A stretch of DNA of 34,086 nt from Thermoclostridium caenicola (GTDB lineage: Bacteria; Bacillota; Clostridia; DSM-8532): the NCBI RefSeq assembly GCF_900142095.1, contig NZ_FQZP01000025.1, forward strand, positions 1 through 34,086, in the 5' to 3' direction. A model generated the notes under the pieces. The model was given only the letters and a program-made list of their open reading frames with translations, had not been told where the DNA came from and searched no databases. Shown here piece by piece: positions 25,397 to 32,926 of this stretch (its first letter is position 1; every line of letters begins with the position of its first letter). The position numbers were made by a program, and so were the translations under genes.

Positions 25397-25741
25397 ATGT
25401 CATTCCTGGACGATGTAAAGAAATTTGGCAAGAACCTGACGGATAAGGGCAAGGACATTGTTGAGATTACCAAGCTCAATGCACAGATCAATTCCGAAAA
25501 GGACAACATCAGGGAAATCTATACCAAGATTGGCGAGCAGGTTTACCAGGCATTCAAGAACGGTACCGAGACCGGCTACACCGATCTCTGCAATGAGATA
25601 GCTCAGATCGAGAACAAGATCAAGGAACTCAACGACAAGCTCCTTGAACTGAAAAACGCATTGAAATGCCCCAATTGCGGAGCAGAGGTCACCAAGGAGA
25701 GCGCTTTCTGCCCGAAATGCGGCACAAAGCTTGCCCAATAA
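25397..25741 (+). CDS. Small coiled-coil protein with C-terminal zinc ribbon
   Basis: The product is 114 aa. Residues 1-85 form a charged amphipathic helix or coiled coil (LDDVKKFGKNLTDKGKDIVEITKLNAQI, then IAQIENKIKELNDKLLELKNAL). A zinc ribbon with cysteines at 91, 94, 105 and 108 (CPNCG and CPKCG) closes the protein. There is no signal peptide or membrane helix. Such zinc-ribbon proteins are common in Clostridia and their function is not established. The strong ribosome site AAGGAGG, its own promoter and tight terminators on both sides make it a single-gene transcript that is probably well expressed. Confidence 0.85.
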   Translation: MSFLDDVKKFGKNLTDKGKDIVEITKLNAQINSEKDNIREIYTKIGEQVYQAFKNGTETGYTDLCNEIAQIENKIKELNDKLLELKNALKCPNCGAEVTKESAFCPKCGTKLAQ

Positions 25742-25760
25742 TGACCGAATGAAACGCTGT

Positions 25761-25785
25761 GCGGCCGATGGCCGCTTTCTTTTTT
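25761..25785 (+). terminator. Terminator of the zinc-ribbon gene
   Basis: GCGGCC (25761-25766) and GGCCGC (25770-25775) with a 3-nt loop, followed by TTTCTTTTTT. A clear intrinsic terminator 20 bp after the stop. Confidence 0.85.
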
Positions 25786-25832
25786 GTCCCAGGTTTTGCA
25801 GCAAATCAGCGGAGAAACAGCCGGGCCAAAAA

Positions 25833-25841
25833 TGCTATAAT
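25833..25841 (+). promoter_or_regulatory. Extended -10 promoter of the 5-formyl-THF cyclo-ligase gene
   Basis: TGCTATAAT: a perfect TATAAT (25836-25841) with the extended -10 TG at 25833-25834; a weak GAAACA lies 16 bp upstream. The start near 25848 leaves a leader of about 25 nt. Confidence 0.5.
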
Positions 25842-25872
25842 GCATAGGGTATGCATAAAAGAAAGGCGGCTC

Positions 25873-26466
25873 ATGGCGGAAATGAACGAGGAAAGGATTA
25901 AAAACGAAAAGAAAACCATCCGGGCAGCCATGCTGCGCATAAGGAGCGAACTGGATCCGGACACCGTCCGGGAATATTCCTCCGCGATCCAGCGCAGGAT
26001 CCTGGAAAGCCAAATCTTTAAAATCAGTTCTGTTATAATGGCCTACATGCCCATCAAAAACGAGATACGGACCGAGCTTCTCATCCGGGCCGGCCTGGAT
26101 TCAGGAAAAACCGTGCTTCTCCCCAGGGTGAAGGATTCTGAAACCATGGAGGCAGTCCCCATAAAAGATTTGGATGCGGATCTCCAAAGCGGCGCCATGG
26201 GCATCATGGAACCCAGGCCATCCATCCCCGCAGCGGATCCGGAAACCATCGATCTGGTCATCCTGCCGGGAATCGCCTTCGACAGAAGAGGGTTCCGCCT
26301 TGGCTTTGGCGCCGGATATTACGATCGCTTTATACCTCGTCTTCGCAAGGACTGCGTCCTCCTTGCGCCGGCATATTCCTTCCAGGTGCTGGACCATATC
26401 CCGACAAGCTCCTTTGACCAGCCCATCCATTGGATTGTGACCGAAAAGGAGGCCCTTCATATTTGA
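25873..26466 (+). CDS. 5-formyltetrahydrofolate cyclo-ligase
   Basis: This enzyme (MTHFS) converts 5-formyl-THF to 5,10-methenyl-THF using ATP, returning stored folate to one-carbon metabolism. The product is 197 aa, the normal length. MAYMPIKNEIRTELLI is the substrate-side segment. DLVILPGIAFDRRGFRLGFGAGYYDRF carries the family signature G-x-G-x-G-Y-Y-D-R from about residue 144, and the C-terminus has the expected D-x-P-x-H/D pattern. The frame is open to 25759, but that start would lie inside the preceding terminator. ATG 25873 with AAAGG is preferred; ATG 25882 is a second option. Confidence 0.93.
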   Translation: MAEMNEERIKNEKKTIRAAMLRIRSELDPDTVREYSSAIQRRILESQIFKISSVIMAYMPIKNEIRTELLIRAGLDSGKTVLLPRVKDSETMEAVPIKDLDADLQSGAMGIMEPRPSIPAADPETIDLVILPGIAFDRRGFRLGFGAGYYDRFIPRLRKDCVLLAPAYSFQVLDHIPTSSFDQPIHWIVTEKEALHI

Positions 26467-26488
26467 TCGGAACAAGAGTTCGTTTATA

Positions 26489-26497
26489 TGGTAAAAT
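26489..26497 (+). promoter_or_regulatory. Possible extended -10 promoter of dnaE
   Basis: TGGTAAAAT: -10 box TAAAAT (26492-26497) with the extended TG at 26489-26490. No good -35 box is seen. It falls in the 147-bp spacer between the folate gene and dnaE. Confidence 0.35.
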
Positions 26498-26613
26498 AGG
26501 ATCATGGATCTTTTCCGCAAGGAGGGTACGGGGCGGATCATGCCGTTGTTTGATCGGATGGTTTGCGCCAAAACCTTGCGGCCTGGTCCTGTGCACTTTC
26601 CGAAAAAAGGGGT

Positions 26614-29600
26614 ATGGGTTTGAAAGAGTTTGTCCATTTGCATCTCCATAGCGAATACAGCCTGCTGGACGGCGCCTGCAGAATCCCTCAGCTGGTAGGA
26701 AAAGCCGCTGAATTGGGGTTTAAAAGCCTTGCCATTACCGATCACGGTGTCATGTATGGCGTGATAGATTTCTACAAGGCTTGCAGGAAAGCAGGTATCA
26801 AGCCCATCCTGGGCTGTGAGGTTTATACGGCAAAACGCACCCACAACGACAAGGATCCGCGCCTCGATGCGGAACAGGGACACCTGATCCTCCTTGCCGA
26901 AAACAACACGGGTTACCGGAATCTTATCAAGCTCGTGTCCCTGGGCTTTACCGACGGTTTCTACTATAAGCCCAGAATAGATCTGGATCAACTGGCCGAG
27001 CATTCGGAAGGCCTCATCGCCCTCAGTGCATGCCTGGCCGGCGATATTCCCCAGCTCATCCTGAATCATGAATATGAAAAGGCAAAAGCCTTTGCCCTGC
27101 GCCTGGAAGCCATTATGGGGAAGGGCAATTTCTACCTGGAACTCCAGCATAATGGTCTCAGGGAGCAGCAAATCGTCAACGCGCAGCTCGTCAGAATGTC
27201 CCAGGAAACGGGCATCCCACTTGTAGCCACCAATGATGTGCATTACATCAACAGAGAAGACGCCAAGGCCCAGGAGGTCCTGGTCTGCATCCAGACGGGG
27301 AAAACCCTGGAGGATCCGGATCGGCTCAGGTTTGAGACAGACAGTTTCTATCTGCGATCCGCTGAAGAGATGTGGGAACTCTTTGCCGGGTACCCCGAGG
27401 CCCTTGAGAATACGGTGCGCATAGCGGAACGCTGCAACGTGGAGATCACGTTCGGGCAGCTGCATTTTCCGAGCTTTGACGTGCCTGAAGGCTATACGCC
27501 TTTCGAATACCTCAAAATGCAGTGCGATGCGGGCTATCGGCAGCGCTACGGCGACAACATGGCGCATTACAGGCGGCTGGAATATGAGCTGTCGGTCATA
27601 CAGCAGATGGGATACGTGGATTACTTCCTGATCGTATGGGACTTCATCAGGTATGCCAGGGACCATGGCATCATGGTGGGGCCGGGAAGGGGATCGGCGG
27701 CCGGAAGCCTGGTGGCCTACTGCCTGGGGATCACCAATGTGGATCCCATAAAGTACGACCTGCTTTTTGAGCGGTTCCTCAATCCCGAGCGCATCAGCAT
27801 GCCGGATATCGATATTGACTTCTGCTATGAAAGAAGGCAGGAAGTCATCGATTATGTGGTCAGAAAATACGGCGAGGATCGGGTGGCCCAGATCATCACC
27901 TTTGGTACCCTGGCCGCCCGGGCAGCCGTGCGCGACGTAGGCAGGGTCCTGGGAATTCCCTACAATGAAGTGGACCGGGTCGCCAAGATGATACCCATGG
28001 TTCCCGGCAAACATATCACCATCGAAGGGGCTATTGAGGCCAACCCGGAGCTTAAGAACCTGTACACCGGTGATCCGGTTGTGAAGGAACTGCTGGATAT
28101 GGCAAAAAGCCTTGAGGGCATGCCCCGCCATGCGTCAACTCATGCAGCGGGCGTGGTGATTTCCAGTCGTCCCATCACCGATCTCGTGCCTTTGTATCGC
28201 AATGAAGACCTGATATCCACCCAGTTCCCCATGACCACCCTGGAAGAGCTGGGCCTGGTGAAGATGGATTTTCTCGGGCTTAGGACCATCACGGTGATCC
28301 GGGATGCTGTAAACCTTATCCGGGAACAGCACGGAACAACCATCGACATGGATCGGATTGATTACGAGGATCCGGCCGTATACGAAATGCTGAGCAATGG
28401 CGAGACCGCCGGCGTGTTCCAGTTGGAAAGCCCGGGCATGACCCAGTTCTTCCGCGAACTTAAGCCGTCCAGCATGGAGGATATCATCGCCGGTATTTCG
28501 CTTTACAGGCCGGGACCCATGGATCAGATTCCCCGTTATATCCGGAACAAAAACAATCCCGGTCTGATCACCTATCCCACCGACAAACTGAAGCCCATCC
28601 TGGACGTAACCTACGGCTGCATGATCTACCAGGAGCAGGTCATGCGCGTCTGCCGCGACCTGGCCGGTTATTCCCTGGGGCGTTCCGACCTGGTGAGACG
28701 AGCCATGTCCAAGAAGAAAAAGGACGTCATGGACGCCGAACGGAAGAATTTTGTGTACGGCTGTACCGATGAGGAAGGGAACGTCATCATTCCCGGAGCC
28801 ATACGCAACGGGGTGGATGAAAAGACCGCCCACCAGATCTTCGATGAAATGATGGATTTCGCCAGCTACGCCTTCAACAAGTCCCATGCGGCCGCCTATG
28901 CCTACGTGGGATACCAGACCGCGTGGCTCAAATGCCACTATCCCGTCGAATTCATGGCGGCCCTGATGAACAGCTTCGTGGGGAGCCTCGGCAAGGTTTC
29001 CCAGTACGTCCTTGAATGCAGAAGGATGGGCATAGAAGTCCTGGCACCCGATATCAATGAAAGCCTGGGCGGGTTCTCCGTTTCCAAAGGCAAGATTCGC
29101 TTTGGTCTCAGCGCCGTCAAACACGTCGGGGAAAACCTGGTGAGAAGCATCGTGGAGGAAAGGAGCAAGAACGGGCCTTTCCGGAACTTTATCGATTTCT
29201 GCGAAAGGTTGGAGGGCAGGGAACTGAACAAGCGGGCTGTAGAGAGCCTTATCAAATGCGGCGCATTCGACAGTTTCGGCGTTTACCGTTCCCGGCTGAT
29301 GGCCTCCTATGAAAAAATCCTGGAACGCGTCTCGGCCAGGAAAAAAAGCATGTTGTCGGGCCAGTTCTCGCTCTTCGACACCATACCGGAGGAAGATACG
29401 GCTGCTTCCGTGGAATGGCCGCAGATCGATGAATACGACAAGCGGCTCCTCTTAGCCATGGAAAAGGATATGCTCGGGCTGTACCTGACAGGCCATCCGC
29501 TCGACGGCTTCGAGGATCAGATCCGACAATTTGCCACCCATTTCTCTTATGAATTTGATGTCTCGGAGGAGGGGCAGCCCGATCAGAACAAGCTCTGCGA

Positions 29601-30171
29601 TAACCAGTTCGTGCGGATTGCGGGCATTGTAACCGATGTCAAAACCATCAGTACCAAGAACAACCGGCTGATGGCCTTTGTGACCGTTGAAGATCTCTAT
29701 GGTCAGATGGAAGTCGTGGTATTTCCCAACGTCTATGAACAGTACGCCAAGTTCCTGGCCGTTGATTCCCAGGTATGGGTGGAGGGCCGCATCAACCTGA
29801 AAGAGGATGAGCAGGCCAAGATCCTGGCCAACCTGATCAAGCCCCTGGTGCTCGGCAATGGGCAGCCAGGCGCCGATGACAGCATCCAGGAAGAAGCCAT
29901 GGCTTACCAGCCTGAAAAGCAGGATAATCTTCCAGTCATGAATCCGTCCGCCAATGGAAAAATAATTAAGATCCTGTTCACCGAAGACGTGCCGGAAATC
30001 AAGCGCAAGGCGGTTCTGGCACTGCTCCAGTATTTTGATGGCACCGATCGGGCCCTGATCTACCTTCAGGATGACAAAAAACCTGCCATCAAAATGCACA
30101 CGCATGCGAACCAGGCCGTGATGTCCGAGCTTGCGGACATCCTGGGTAATAACCTGGTGAAAATTTGCTAG
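26614..30171 (+). CDS. dnaE: DNA polymerase III subunit alpha
   Basis: DnaE is a family C replicative polymerase. The product is about 1185 aa. An N-terminal PHP domain starts FVHLHLHSEYSLLDG and contains AITDHGVMYG. The polymerase core holds GPGRGSAAGSLVAYCLGIT and the catalytic acidic motif PDIDIDF (Asp 398, 400 and 402). A helix-hairpin-helix region and an OB fold at about residues 990-1080 (VRIAGIVTDVKTI, LYGQMEVVVFP) follow. There is no exonuclease domain, so it is DnaE and not PolC. Starts considered are 26563 (too long), ATG 26614 and TTG 26620. AGGGG at 26608-26612 sits almost against ATG 26614 but at ideal spacing from TTG 26620, so translation may begin at the TTG. Confidence 0.96.
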   Translation: MGLKEFVHLHLHSEYSLLDGACRIPQLVGKAAELGFKSLAITDHGVMYGVIDFYKACRKAGIKPILGCEVYTAKRTHNDKDPRLDAEQGHLILLAENNTGYRNLIKLVSLGFTDGFYYKPRIDLDQLAEHSEGLIALSACLAGDIPQLILNHEYEKAKAFALRLEAIMGKGNFYLELQHNGLREQQIVNAQLVRMSQETGIPLVATNDVHYINREDAKAQEVLVCIQTGKTLEDPDRLRFETDSFYLRSAEEMWELFAGYPEALENTVRIAERCNVEITFGQLHFPSFDVPEGYTPFEYLKMQCDAGYRQRYGDNMAHYRRLEYELSVIQQMGYVDYFLIVWDFIRYARDHGIMVGPGRGSAAGSLVAYCLGITNVDPIKYDLLFERFLNPERISMPDIDIDFCYERRQEVIDYVVRKYGEDRVAQIITFGTLAARAAVRDVGRVLGIPYNEVDRVAKMIPMVPGKHITIEGAIEANPELKNLYTGDPVVKELLDMAKSLEGMPRHASTHAAGVVISSRPITDLVPLYRNEDLISTQFPMTTLEELGLVKMDFLGLRTITVIRDAVNLIREQHGTTIDMDRIDYEDPAVYEMLSNGETAGVFQLESPGMTQFFRELKPSSMEDIIAGISLYRPGPMDQIPRYIRNKNNPGLITYPTDKLKPILDVTYGCMIYQEQVMRVCRDLAGYSLGRSDLVRRAMSKKKKDVMDAERKNFVYGCTDEEGNVIIPGAIRNGVDEKTAHQIFDEMMDFASYAFNKSHAAAYAYVGYQTAWLKCHYPVEFMAALMNSFVGSLGKVSQYVLECRRMGIEVLAPDINESLGGFSVSKGKIRFGLSAVKHVGENLVRSIVEERSKNGPFRNFIDFCERLEGRELNKRAVESLIKCGAFDSFGVYRSRLMASYEKILERVSARKKSMLSGQFSLFDTIPEEDTAASVEWPQIDEYDKRLLLAMEKDMLGLYLTGHPLDGFEDQIRQFATHFSYEFDVSEEGQPDQNKLCDNQFVRIAGIVTDVKTISTKNNRLMAFVTVEDLYGQMEVVVFPNVYEQYAKFLAVDSQVWVEGRINLKEDEQAKILANLIKPLVLGNGQPGADDSIQEEAMAYQPEKQDNLPVMNPSANGKIIKILFTEDVPEIKRKAVLALLQYFDGTDRALIYLQDDKKPAIKMHTHANQAVMSELADILGNNLVKIC

Positions 30172-30196
30172 AAGGGTTGCCCGGGAATTGTTCTAC

Positions 30197-30225
30197 TTGC
30201 ACTTTCAACTAAAATAATATATATT
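30197..30225 (+). promoter_or_regulatory. Promoter of mtrB with overlapping palindrome
   Basis: TTGCAC (30197-30202), a 17-bp spacer and TATATT (30220-30225). The -10 region overlaps the perfect 16-bp palindrome AATAATATATATTATT (30213-30228). The start near 30232 would leave only about 10 nt before the TTG start codon, just enough for the ribosome site. Confidence 0.6.
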
Positions 30226-30241
30226 ATTCTGGGGTGATGAG

Positions 30242-30496
30242 TTGGAAAAGTTTGATTTTGAAAGGGCTTATGCCGATTACATCGTCGTTGCCGCAGAGGA
30301 AAACGGCGTGAACGTGATCGGACTTACAAGGGGTAAGGATACCAGATTGCATCATACCGAAATCATCGACAAGGGAGAAGTGCTGATTGCCCAGTTCACC
30401 GAGCAGACATCTGCCATCAAGGTCAGGGGCAAGGCAAAGATTTACTGCAGTCATGGTATAATTGAGTCCGGTAGCAGACAGGGAGGGCATCCATAA
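30242..30496 (+). CDS. mtrB: trp RNA-binding attenuation protein MtrB (TRAP) homologue
   Basis: TRAP is an 11-subunit ring that binds tryptophan and then wraps GAG/UAG-repeat RNA to attenuate trp genes. The 84-aa product matches B. subtilis MtrB closely from VNVIGLTRG through HH-E--DKGEV to [14 protein letters not shown] (residues 23-63, offset +4). Tryptophan-pocket positions are kept: Gly25-equivalent region, Thr29, Gln51, Thr53 and Ser57. Of the three basic RNA-binding residues of B. subtilis (Lys37, Lys56, Arg58), Lys60 and Arg62 are present, but the Lys37 position is Ile41. The start is TTG 30242 with GGGGTGATG. No trp gene or clear GAG/UAG repeat is in the window. A DUF2007-like gene follows after 2 bp. 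Confidence 0.9.
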   Translation: MEKFDFERAYADYIVVAAEENGVNVIGLTRGKDTRLHHTEIIDKGEVLIAQFTEQTSAIKVRGKAKIYCSHGIIESGSRQGGHP

Positions 30497-30498
30497 TT

Positions 30499-30693
30499 AT
30501 GTGGACGGTCGTTTACATGGCACAGAACAAGGAAATGGCTGAAAAGCTGAAGTCCATCCTTGAAGAGGGTGGCATACTGGTAAGGATCAACCCCATAAGC
30601 CGCAAAGAAAAGGCTGACGATTATTTTGAGGTTTCGGTGCCCGAAGCCGAAGTGGAAGAAGCGCATGGCATCATTATTGAAAAAGGGTTCTGA
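30499..30693 (+). CDS. DUF2007-like small protein
   Basis: The 64-aa soluble protein opens MWTVVYMAQNKEMAEKLKSI and continues LEEGGILVRINPI, the pattern of DUF2007 ('putative prokaryotic signal transducing protein'), a small ferredoxin-like fold. The C-terminus EVSVPEAEVEEAHGIIIE completes the second beta-alpha unit. Similar clostridial proteins are sometimes misnamed glutamate decarboxylase; there is no such catalytic domain here. The ribosome site GGGAGGG is 11 nt upstream, inside the end of mtrB, so the two genes are co-transcribed and probably coupled. Its function is unknown. The position directly after a TRAP gene makes a role in the same regulation possible but unproven. Confidence 0.8.
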   Translation: MWTVVYMAQNKEMAEKLKSILEEGGILVRINPISRKEKADDYFEVSVPEAEVEEAHGIIIEKGF

Positions 30694-30721
30694 ACCTTAA
30701 AAAAATCGGATCATCCGTTTC

Positions 30722-30759
30722 GGTACGAGGCAAAACCAATTACGGACAAGCCTGGTACC
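30722..30759 (+). promoter_or_regulatory. Stem-loop in the pfkA leader
   Basis: GGTAC-G-AGGC (30722-30731) pairs with GCCT-G-GTACC (30750-30759), giving nine pairs and one G-G mismatch around an 18-nt loop. It precedes the terminator at 30823-30850 in the 215-bp spacer before pfkA. I do not recognise a known riboswitch. Confidence 0.4.
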
Positions 30760-30822
30760 CCGGTATCAAAGGCAGCCGTGGATAATAGCAGGAAGGTTAA
30801 TTGATGTTTCGAACAACAATCG

Positions 30823-30850
30823 GCCCGTGTTCCATCAGACACGGGCTTTT
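30823..30850 (+). terminator. Terminator or attenuator ahead of pfkA
   Basis: GCCCGTGT (30823-30830) and ACACGGGC (30839-30846) form an 8-bp stem with an 8-nt loop, followed by TTTT. It ends only 58 bp before the pfkA ATG. A further hairpin, GAGGCG/CGCCTC (30867-30884), lies just before the pfkA ribosome site. No convincing promoter fits between terminator and gene, so it may act as an attenuator. Confidence 0.75.
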
Positions 30851-30908
30851 CCAAAATTAAAAGTGCGAGGCGTTATCCCGCCTCCCACATCCTGAATGGA
30901 GGTTAGCA

Positions 30909-31880
30909 ATGAGCGATGTACGCACGATTGGCGTGCTGACAAGCGGTGGAGATGCCCCGGGCATGAACGCCGCCATCCGGGCTGTAACCCGTGCCGGAAT
31001 CTATCATGGTTTCAAGGTGATTGGCATCCGAAAAGGATATGAAGGGCTCCTTCACGGAGATATGGAGGAACTGACCCTGCGTTCGGTGGGCGATATCATC
31101 CAACGTGGCGGGACCATTCTTCAGACAGCCCGTTCAGCGGAGTTCAGCACCGAGGAAGGCGTGAAGAGAGGTCTGTCCATGGCTCAGGTTTTTGGTATTG
31201 ACGCCCTCGTGGTTATCGGCGGCGATGGTTCCTTCCGCGGTGCCAGGGATCTGGCCAGGCTGGGCATGAAGGTCATTGGCATACCGGGTACCATCGATAA
31301 CGACATCGCCTGCACCGATTACACCATCGGATACGACACGGCGATGAACACCGTGCTGGATGCCATAGACAAGATTCGTGACACGGCCTATTCCCACGAG
31401 CGCTGCAGCGTGATGGAAGTTATGGGCCGGCATGCGGGATGGATTGCCATCAACTGTGGTATCGCTGGTGGTGCTGAGGCTGTGATCATCCCGGAACAGC
31501 ATTTCGATATCGACAAGGATATCATCCTGCCCATCATCGAGGGAAGGAACCGCGGAAAAAAGAACTACCTGGTAATCGTGGCGGAAGGAATCGGCGGTGC
31601 AGCCGAAATCGCAAGATATATCGAGGAAAAAACCGATATCATCACCAGGGAAACCATCCTTGGCCATATTCAGAGGGGTGGTTCCCCGACCATGACGGAC
31701 AGGGTCATGGCAAGCCGGATGGGCGTCTATGCGGTGGAACTCCTCAAAGCAGGGAAGTATAACCGTATCGTGGCTTCCCAGGGCGGCAAAATGGTGGATT
31801 ATGATATCGAGGAAGCCCTCAGCATGGAGAAGACCATCGATGAGGAACTGATCAAAATTGGCAAAATTCTGGCTTTATAA
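30909..31880 (+). CDS. pfkA: ATP-dependent 6-phosphofructokinase
   Basis: PfkA phosphorylates fructose 6-phosphate to the 1,6-bisphosphate, the committed step of glycolysis. The product is 323 aa, the bacterial PfkA length. TSGGDAPGMNAAIRAV is the ATP site, GGDGSFRGA binds nucleotide, and GIPGTIDNDI holds the catalytic Asp (TIDND). MEVMGRHAGW and HIQRGGSPTMTDRVMASRMG form the sugar-phosphate site. GGDGS, with Gly where PPi-dependent enzymes have Asp, indicates ATP use. The ribosome site is GGAGG. It is preceded by a structured leader with a terminator, and a thioesterase gene follows 11 bp after it. Confidence 0.96.
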   Translation: MSDVRTIGVLTSGGDAPGMNAAIRAVTRAGIYHGFKVIGIRKGYEGLLHGDMEELTLRSVGDIIQRGGTILQTARSAEFSTEEGVKRGLSMAQVFGIDALVVIGGDGSFRGARDLARLGMKVIGIPGTIDNDIACTDYTIGYDTAMNTVLDAIDKIRDTAYSHERCSVMEVMGRHAGWIAINCGIAGGAEAVIIPEQHFDIDKDIILPIIEGRNRGKKNYLVIVAEGIGGAAEIARYIEEKTDIITRETILGHIQRGGSPTMTDRVMASRMGVYAVELLKAGKYNRIVASQGGKMVDYDIEEALSMEKTIDEELIKIGKILAL

Positions 31881-31891
31881 GGGGTTTTAGA

Positions 31892-32332
31892 ATGGCAACG
31901 GAAACCAGATTTCCTGTTCGGTATGCAGAGACAGACCAGATGGGCATCGTGCACCATTCGGTCTATCCCGTATGGTTCGAGTGCGGTCGTACCGAGCATA
32001 TCAAATCCTACGGCTTACCCTATGATGAGCTGGAAAGATTGGGAATCATGCTTCCCCTCATTCGGCTGGAAGCGGAATACAAAAAACCGGTTCACTACGG
32101 TGAAACGGTCGTGGTTCGCACTTCCATCGCCGAGGCAACAAAGGTCAGACTTTTAATCGCTTATGAAGTATATGTTGATGGTGATCCGCAGCTCAGGGCC
32201 AGGGGCTGCACGGAGCATGTCTGGACATCTTCGGATCTGAAGCCTGTCAATCTTGCCAAATACAGACCGGACATCTATGAACGGCTGATACGGATGTTCA
32301 ATGAAGCAACAGGAGAAAGACCCGGACAATGA
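31892..32332 (+). CDS. Acyl-CoA thioesterase, YbgC/FadM type (hotdog fold)
   Basis: A single hotdog domain of the 4HBT superfamily, 146 aa. The N-terminal motif RYAETDQMGIVHHSVYPVWFE contains the catalytic Asp15 and the family pattern D-x-M-G-x-V-x-x-x-x-Y. The rest forms the usual central helix and beta sheet (GIMLPLIRLEAEYKKPVHYGETVVV). It probably hydrolyses short or medium acyl-CoA; the substrate cannot be read from sequence. The ribosome site is AAGGGG. It lies 11 bp after pfkA, and its stop overlaps the following start (ATGA), so the three genes appear to be one transcript. Confidence 0.88.
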   Translation: MATETRFPVRYAETDQMGIVHHSVYPVWFECGRTEHIKSYGLPYDELERLGIMLPLIRLEAEYKKPVHYGETVVVRTSIAEATKVRLLIAYEVYVDGDPQLRARGCTEHVWTSSDLKPVNLAKYRPDIYERLIRMFNEATGERPGQ

Positions 32333-32865
32333 ATAGGATAATCAAGCACATTCCCAATATCCTGACTGTTTTGAGAATGGCGGCTGTCCCTGTGTTCTTT
32401 GTACTGATGAGGGACAACCTGATCACCGCTGCCACATGGGTATTCCTGCTGGCCGAGTTTACCGATGTGCTGGACGGCATCATTGCCAGAAAATTCAACC
32501 TGATCACGCCCTTCGGCAAGATAGCCGATCCTGTTGCCGACAAGATGATGCAGCTGACAGCCCTGTTCATGCTGAGCAGAATGGATATGATTCCGCGTAT
32601 CATTCCTTTCCTTGTCCTGTTTAAGGAGTTGTTCCTGCTCATTTCGGGGCTGTACCTGATTAGAAAGAAGTTTGACATGTCATCCAAATGGTTCGGGAAA
32701 CTGACATCGGTGTTGTTTTTTGTGGCCATCATGATGGCTTTCCTCGGCGTCCCCAGGGAGATTACCGATGTGATGCTCTGGATCTGTGTGGGGATGGCGG
32801 TTTTCGCCTCCATCATGTATGCCAGGAATTATTTCAACCAGGTGGGCAAAAAGCCTTTTTCCTGA
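32329..32865 (+). CDS. pgsA: CDP-alcohol phosphatidyltransferase, probably PgsA
   Basis: This is an integral membrane enzyme of the CDP-alcohol phosphatidyltransferase family. The 178-aa size fits CDP-diacylglycerol-glycerol-3-phosphate 3-phosphatidyltransferase, which commits CDP-DAG to phosphatidylglycerol. The full signature D-x2-D-G-x2-A-R-x8-G-x3-D-x3-D is present (Asp46, Asp49, Arg54, Gly63, Asp67 and Asp71). The opening IPNILTVLRMAAVPVF is typical of PgsA. About five to six hydrophobic segments follow. It overlaps the thioesterase stop by 4 bp. A paralogue for another head group (for example cardiolipin or phosphatidylserine) cannot be excluded. Confidence 0.87.
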   Translation: MNRIIKHIPNILTVLRMAAVPVFFVLMRDNLITAATWVFLLAEFTDVLDGIIARKFNLITPFGKIADPVADKMMQLTALFMLSRMDMIPRIIPFLVLFKELFLLISGLYLIRKKFDMSSKWFGKLTSVLFFVAIMMAFLGVPREITDVMLWICVGMAVFASIMYARNYFNQVGKKPFS

Positions 32866-32891
32866 ACTTTTTCCGTCTCTGAAAAGGCATC

Positions 32892-32916
32892 AAAAAAAGC
32901 GGGATTTAATCCCGCT
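32892..32916 (-). terminator. Terminator of the minus-strand micro-protein genes
   Basis: AGCGGGAT (32898-32905) and ATCCCGCT (32909-32916) form an 8-bp stem with a 3-nt loop. On the minus strand it is followed by seven T residues, a textbook terminator 11 bp after the small gene at 32927-33049. On the plus strand, behind pgsA, the tail is only CTTCCT. Confidence 0.85.
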
Positions 32917-32926
32917 CTTCCTATAT

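Noticed and set aside
26563-26613. N-terminal extension of dnaE to 26563
   Set aside because: There is no ribosome site, and the PHP domain starts a few residues after 26614, as in other DnaE proteins.
26101-28131. A 676-codon open frame on the minus strand over the folate gene and dnaE
   Set aside because: It is the antisense shadow of dnaE, rich in His, Gln and Arg, without domains or a ribosome site. The sense strand carries clear DnaE motifs throughout.
30172-30908. TRAP target sites (closely spaced GAG/TAG triplets) around mtrB and pfkA
   Set aside because: No run of several GAG/TAG triplets with 2-3-base spacing was found in these spacers by eye.
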